Source: Acidobacteriota bacterium
GTDB taxonomy: Bacteria; Acidobacteriota; Vicinamibacteria; Vicinamibacterales; Vicinamibacteraceae
Assembly (NCBI GenBank): GCA_023418055.1
Contig: JAEZDP010000112.1
Coordinates: 1 to 17,589 of the forward strand
Reading direction: 5' to 3'
Length of the DNA stretch: 17,589 nucleotides
This document shows, piece after piece, positions 14,380 to 17,589 of the stretch (position 1 is its first letter; every line of letters starts with the position of its first letter). The position numbers were made by a program, and so were the translations under genes. The notes beneath the pieces are model-generated. The model was not told where the DNA came from and did not search any database. It was given only the letters and a program-made list of their open reading frames with translations.

Positions 14380-15231
14380 TCACCAGCGCACGCGCGCCGT
14401 GACCGGGAAATGATCCGACGGGGTGCGCCCGCTGCGTGCGGTGCGCACGATGGCCGCCTCCTCCACCGTCAGGTCGGGGCTCACGAACACGTAGTCGATC
14501 TTCTCGCCATCCACCCGCTGTGCCTCGAAGCCCGAGAACGTCCCCACCGGCTGCGCGTCCTTGTGCAGCACGCGGAAGGTGTCCAGGGCGAAGCCGTCGG
14601 CGGTCATCGTGGCCACGGCGGCGTTGGATTCGCCGGCGTTGAAGTCGCCGGTGACGACGAAGGGGGCCTTCGGCTGCCTCGCCTCGATTCGCTCCCGCAG
14701 CAGTTTGGCGGACCGCTCCCGCGACGGTTGGGACTGGTGGTCGAGATGCACGTTGTAGACGTAGAGCGGCGCCCGTCCGTCCACCGTGAAGCGTGCCCAG
14801 GTGCAGATCCTGGTGATCTTGTTGCCCCAGGAGGTCGAGGCGACGACCGACGGCGTGTCCGAGAACCAGAAGGTGTCGCTGTCCTGCACCGAGAGTCGAG
14901 CCTTGCGGTAGAGGATCGCCGTGTACTCGCCCGCCGTCTTGCCATCGTCGCGCCCCACGCCGAGCATCGCGTAGGCGGGCAGCTGCTCGAGCAGGAACTG
15001 GAGCTGCGCGTGCAGCGCCTCCTGCACGCCGATGACGTCGGGGTTCTCCTCGGCGATGGTCTCGACCAGGAAGTCCTTCCGCAGGTCCCAGTGGTTCTGG
15101 CCATCCTGCGCCGTGCCGTAGCGGATGTTGAAGGACATCACCCGCAGGTCCTGCGGCTGCGCGGCCGCATTGGCGGGCAGCGCGGTCAGCAGCGACAGTG
15201 CCACCAGGAAGGCGGTCCAGATGCGTGTCAT
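14380..15231 (-). CDS. Secreted endonuclease/exonuclease/phosphatase-fold protein
   Basis: This 283-residue protein has a signal peptide (WTAFLVALSLLTALPANAAA, cleavage near AAAQ) and an EEP-fold catalytic domain. Visible catalytic blocks are VMSFNIRYGT (Asn35), IGVQEAL (metal-binding Glu71), YVYNVHLDHQS (His162), VVTGDFNAGESN (Asp196, Asn198), KIDYVFV (Asp247) and the terminal SDHFPV (Asp273, His274). The set is complete for a Mg-dependent phosphodiesterase or phosphatase. Substrates of the family range from DNA to phospholipids and sugar phosphates, and cannot be fixed here; export argues for an external or periplasmic phosphoester. GGAG lies 9 bp before the ATG inside the end of the dipeptidase gene, and the two genes overlap by ATGA, so translation is probably coupled. 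Confidence 0.9.
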   Translation of the reverse strand: MTRIWTAFLVALSLLTALPANAAAQPQDLRVMSFNIRYGTAQDGQNHWDLRKDFLVETIAEENPDVIGVQEALHAQLQFLLEQLPAYAMLGVGRDDGKTAGEYTAILYRKARLSVQDSDTFWFSDTPSVVASTSWGNKITRICTWARFTVDGRAPLYVYNVHLDHQSQPSRERSAKLLRERIEARQPKAPFVVTGDFNAGESNAAVATMTADGFALDTFRVLHKDAQPVGTFSGFEAQRVDGEKIDYVFVSPDLTVEEAAIVRTARSGRTPSDHFPVTARVRW

Positions 15232-16313
15232 GACGGTACTCTCCAGTGTCGTCGCAGGAAGGCCAGCACGTTGCCGCTGAACAGCGCGTCGAGGTCCGCG
15301 TCGGTGTAGCCTCGGCTCGCCAACTCCGTGCCGAGCTTCTCGAGGTCGGCAATGGTGTCGATCTCGACCGGCCCCTGCTCGGTGCCGAAGCCGCCGTCGA
15401 GATCCGACCCGATGCAGACGTGGTTTCTCGAGCCGGCCAGCTGGCAGATGTGGTCGATGTGGTCGGCCAGTCGCGCCAGCGTACAGCCCATCGCCGCCGG
15501 TGTCGAGCGCCCCCGCACCCAGGCGGGCACGATCATCCACGCGTCGAAGGCGGCGCCAATCACCGCGCCCCGTGCGACGAGGGTGCGCAACTGGTCGTCG
15601 GTGAACTGGCGCATGTGCGGCACCAGCGCCCGGCAGTTGTTGTGGCTCGCCCAGACGGCCCCGCCGAAACAATCGAGCGCCTCGTCGAAGCTCGCGTCGC
15701 TGAGATGCGTGGCGTCCAGGATGATGCCCAGGCGCTCCATCGCCTGCAGCAGCGGACGTCCCGGCGGCTCGAGCGGTCCCACCGCGTCCGTGCCGGGCGC
15801 GTAGCGGCCCGGACCATAGTGCGCAGGACCGACCGCGCGCAGCCCATAGGCGTGGGCGCGTTCCAGGTGCTCCACCGACACGAGCGAGTCGGCGCCTTCG
15901 AGGCTGAGGATGTAGCCGACGGGCAGCGACGCGCGTTCGGCGGCCGAGGCGGCCATCCAGCGCGCGACGTGTGCCTCGAGCGAGGGCGCGTCGACGATCT
16001 GCACCATCTCGCCGGCCTCCTCCATCGCGCGATACCACGCCAGCTGCCCCTGGGTCTGGGCCCACGCCTGCTCGGGCGAGTGCCACCCTGGCAGGGGGTT
16101 CCCAGGCCCCACGTATCGCGCGATCTGGGTCGCGACGACCAGGCCGACGTGTCCCGCACGCAGGGCCGGCAGCGACACGGTGCCGCGCCCGCGGTCGGGC
16201 TTGTCGGTGAGATGGCGCTCGCGAGCCCTGATGTCGGCCACGGGCTGCCGCAGGTCGCGGTTCCACTCGAGCGCATTCATGCTGAGGTCGAGATGCGCGT
16301 CGACGATGAACAT
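15228..16313 (-). CDS. Membrane-dipeptidase family metallopeptidase (M19)
   Basis: This 361-residue zinc dipeptidase belongs to the renal dipeptidase family M19, which hydrolyses dipeptides, often with D-residues at the C-terminal position. The binuclear metal-site ligands are visible in order: DAHLD (His7, Asp9), LSLEGAD (Glu139), LDATHLSD (His203), ASHNNCR (His224) and IGSDLDGG (Asp304). Length fits the family. No signal peptide is seen, so unlike the mammalian enzyme it should be cytoplasmic. The ATG at 16313 shares one base with the stop of the upstream RidA-like gene (TGATG); a GTG at 16316 is an alternative. Its 3' end overlaps the next gene by 4 bp. Together these overlaps point to one polycistronic message and suggest peptide or amino-acid salvage. 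Confidence 0.93.
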   Translation of the reverse strand: MFIVDAHLDLSMNALEWNRDLRQPVADIRARERHLTDKPDRGRGTVSLPALRAGHVGLVVATQIARYVGPGNPLPGWHSPEQAWAQTQGQLAWYRAMEEAGEMVQIVDAPSLEAHVARWMAASAAERASLPVGYILSLEGADSLVSVEHLERAHAYGLRAVGPAHYGPGRYAPGTDAVGPLEPPGRPLLQAMERLGIILDATHLSDASFDEALDCFGGAVWASHNNCRALVPHMRQFTDDQLRTLVARGAVIGAAFDAWMIVPAWVRGRSTPAAMGCTLARLADHIDHICQLAGSRNHVCIGSDLDGGFGTEQGPVEIDTIADLEKLGTELASRGYTDADLDALFSGNVLAFLRRHWRVPS

Positions 16314-16786
16314 CACTCGGCCTCGAGTTCGAAGAGCGCCTCGACCTCCACCGGGATGTTGCCGGGCAGCGACCCCATGCCCACGGCGCTGCGCACGCCG
16401 ATGCCGAGATCAGGTCCCCAGATCTCGGCGAACAACTCGCTACATCCGTTGATCACGTACGGATGCCGTTCGAAGTCGGGGGTACTGGCGACCATGCCGA
16501 GCACCTTCACCACGCGGCGTACCTTGTCGAGCGAGCCGACCGTCGCGCGGATGGTCGCCAGCATGGCGAGGCCCACCTGCCGTGCGGCAGCCTTCCCGGC
16601 GTCTGCATCGAGGTCGATGCCGACGCGCCCCTTGATGAGCGACCCGTCCGGCAGCAGCGGGCCGTGTCCCGACAGCCACAGGTAGCGGCCGTCCACGAGC
16701 CCCGGCTTGTAGACGCCCATCGGCGCAGGCGCCTGTGGCAGCGTGAGGTCGAGGGCGGACAGACGGCGTTCTGGTGTATCGGACAC
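16313..16786 (-). CDS. RidA/YjgF family protein
   Basis: This 157-residue protein belongs to the RidA superfamily, whose best known members hydrolyse reactive enamine/imine intermediates released by PLP enzymes. It is longer than E. coli RidA (128), with an N-terminal extension, and resembles the longer YjgH-like branch (PF14588 type). Landmarks are YLWLSGHGPLLPDG (about 35-48), DADAGKAAARQVGLAMLATI (about 60-79), VKVLGMVAS and GVRSAVGMGSLPGNIPVEVE. The arginine of GVRS aligns by eye with Arg105 of E. coli RidA, so deaminase activity is possible but not certain in this branch. The GTG start at 16786 is fixed by a strong AAGGAGTT ribosome binding site 6 bp upstream. It is the first gene of a tight minus-strand unit and is followed immediately by the dipeptidase. 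Confidence 0.9.
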   Translation of the reverse strand: MSDTPERRLSALDLTLPQAPAPMGVYKPGLVDGRYLWLSGHGPLLPDGSLIKGRVGIDLDADAGKAAARQVGLAMLATIRATVGSLDKVRRVVKVLGMVASTPDFERHPYVINGCSELFAEIWGPDLGIGVRSAVGMGSLPGNIPVEVEALFELEAE

Positions 16787-16803
16787 GGGCGGAACTCCTT
16801 GGG

Positions 16804-16838
16804 CCTAATGCCTAATGCTTGATGCCTGATGCTCCATG
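16804..16838. repeat. Five heptamer repeats in the ridA 5' region
   Basis: Five consecutive 7-bp units lie here, a sixth being degenerate. On the plus strand they read roughly CCTAATG/CCTGATG. On the minus strand each begins with CAT, so the form is CATNARG, close to the CATGANN units at 1016-1043 and 2134-2161. The array lies just upstream of the ridA ribosome binding site, in the short region divergent from the metalloprotease gene. Confidence 0.75.
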
Positions 16839-16865
16839 CTTGCCGGGCCTCAGCGCTCCAGACTT

Positions 16866-16881
16866 GTATCACGCCTGATAC
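16866..16881. promoter_or_regulatory. Palindrome GTATCA-N4-TGATAC, candidate operator
   Basis: A perfect inverted repeat with 6-bp arms and a 4-bp spacer ends 2 bp before the first candidate GTG of the metalloprotease gene, within the divergent region after ridA. Its AT-containing arms stand out from the GC-rich surroundings, and its dyad symmetry fits a dimeric regulator site. One occurrence in the window and short arms leave chance as a real alternative. Confidence 0.3.
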
Positions 16882-16882
16882 C

Positions 16883-17589
16883 GTGGACCCTGTGTCTCTG
16901 GGGCCTGCCGCGCGGCGTGTGCTCGTCCTCGTCCTCGCCTGGCTGCTCGTCGGGCTCGGCGTGGCGATGGGCGATGAGGCTGCCGCGCCGGATGTGGTCA
17001 TCGACGCGCCACCAGCCCTTCAGACGGCAGCCGCCCGGGTCCAGGCGCTGGACTGGCACGCGCTCCGCTACGACCTGGCACGCGCAGGGCTCCCCATGCC
17101 CGCCACGGTTCGGGTGACCCTGGTGCCGGAAGGCAGCGCACGGGCCCGCGAGACGCCGGCCTGGGTCGTCGGGCGCGCGTTTGGCTCCTCGCATCTCGAA
17201 CTCTATCCGGGGCGCACCGGACGGTTTCCCTACACGTCCCTCGAGGCCGTCCTGCGCCATGAGGTGGCACACCTGGCCCTCGTCGAGGCTGCCGGCGACC
17301 GACCGCTGCCCCGCTGGTTCCACGAAGGTGTGGCGACCTCGGTCGAAGGCGGGTGGACGGGCGCCGACCACGTGCGCCTCGCCCTTGCCGCGCTGACAAC
17401 GCCCGCGGTGCAGACCGTGCACGCACTCTTCGCTTCCCCTGCGCAGCCGGACACCGCACTCGCTTATCTGCTCGCCGCCACCATCGTCGACGATGTGCGG
17501 GCAAGGCAGGGACGCGAGGTGCCCGGGGCCATCGCCAGACGCGTGGCGGAAGGGGTGCCGTTCGACCAGGCGTTCGAGGAGATGACGGG
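16883..17589 (+). CDS. Secreted zinc metalloprotease (HExxH, peptidase MA-like), C-terminus cut by window edge
   Basis: The plus-strand frame from GTG 16883 is open to the window end (235 residues, no stop). The N-terminus is a signal peptide or anchor (RRVLVLVLAWLLVGLGVAMG). The zinc-binding motif HEVAH (His126, Glu127, His130) is followed 17 residues later by Glu148 in PRWFHEGVATSVEG, the third ligand in gluzincin fashion. The pattern HEVAH...LPRWFHEG matches peptidase MA-like domains (PF13485 type) frequent in secreted bacterial proteins. Starts at GTG 16883 and GTG 16892 are both possible; neither has a clear ribosome binding site. It is divergent from the ridA operon across about 96 bp. 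The substrate is unknown, and the missing C-terminus may hold further repeats or domains. Confidence 0.82.
   Translation, partial: MDPVSLGPAARRVLVLVLAWLLVGLGVAMGDEAAAPDVVIDAPPALQTAAARVQALDWHALRYDLARAGLPMPATVRVTLVPEGSARARETPAWVVGRAFGSSHLELYPGRTGRFPYTSLEAVLRHEVAHLALVEAAGDRPLPRWFHEGVATSVEGGWTGADHVRLALAALTTPAVQTVHALFASPAQPDTALAYLLAATIVDDVRARQGREVPGAIARRVAEGVPFDQAFEEMT

Noticed and set aside
15232..16266. Upstream extension of the EEP gene frame giving a 628-residue protein
   Set aside because: This part is an out-of-frame read of the dipeptidase gene, rich in Arg/Ala/Gly. The true start is the ATG at 15231, with a ribosome binding site and signal peptide.
15246..16685. Plus-strand frame of 479 codons opposite the dipeptidase and ridA
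   Set aside because: It is antisense to two well supported genes and has no recognisable domain.
1..17589. Search by eye for tRNA, rRNA, CRISPR arrays, riboswitches, transposases and attachment sites
   Set aside because: Nothing convincing was seen. Genes are contiguous with gaps under about 110 bp, leaving no room for large RNA genes or arrays.

Overview
The window is GC-rich bacterial DNA with tightly packed genes on both strands. Two adjacent secreted proteins (1-1039 and 1051-2157, minus) carry the hallmarks of the VWFA-related family expanded in Acidobacteriota (TIGR03436 type). Together with the GC content and the general gene set, they suggest an acidobacterium, perhaps of the Vicinamibacteria; this placement is inference from protein recall only. 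No rRNA, tRNA, CRISPR array, phage gene or insertion sequence was seen.

Layout. (1) 1-2157, minus: a tandem pair of VWFA-related secreted paralogues; the one at the left edge loses its C-terminus to the window boundary. (2) 2228-3064, minus: a rhodanese domain fused to a class I SAM methyltransferase. (3) 3109-6012, plus: a membrane-anchored SGNH-hydrolase-like protein, an MBOAT O-acyltransferase overlapping it by ATGA, and a 101-residue unknown. The first two look like an AlgJ/AlgI-style surface O-acylation pair. (4) 6091-10776, plus: the E1 and E2 components of 2-oxoglutarate dehydrogenase (sucA, sucB), followed by a small secreted unknown. No E3 (lpd) gene is nearby. (5) 10756-11595, minus: an esterase-D-like alpha/beta hydrolase that overlaps the preceding gene tail to tail. 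(6) 11651-12766, plus: a PrxQ/BCP peroxiredoxin and a coiled-coil lipoprotein. (7) 12789-16786, minus: a compact four-gene unit transcribed in the order RidA-like protein, M19 dipeptidase, secreted endonuclease/exonuclease/phosphatase-fold protein, sensor histidine kinase. (8) 16883 to the right edge, plus: a secreted zinc metalloprotease truncated by the window.

Most of the window is ordinary chromosomal housekeeping and envelope biology; no complete undescribed system is obvious. The most unusual structure is a set of short 7-bp-period repeats with core CAT at three gene starts (1016-1043, 2134-2161, 16804-16838). At the two VWFA genes each repeat unit supplies an ATG in a rotating frame, so repeat number could affect translation. 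Other points worth a look are the rhodanese-methyltransferase fusion, the histidine kinase that closes an amino-acid/peptide-type operon without a response regulator, and two small proteins of no recognised family.
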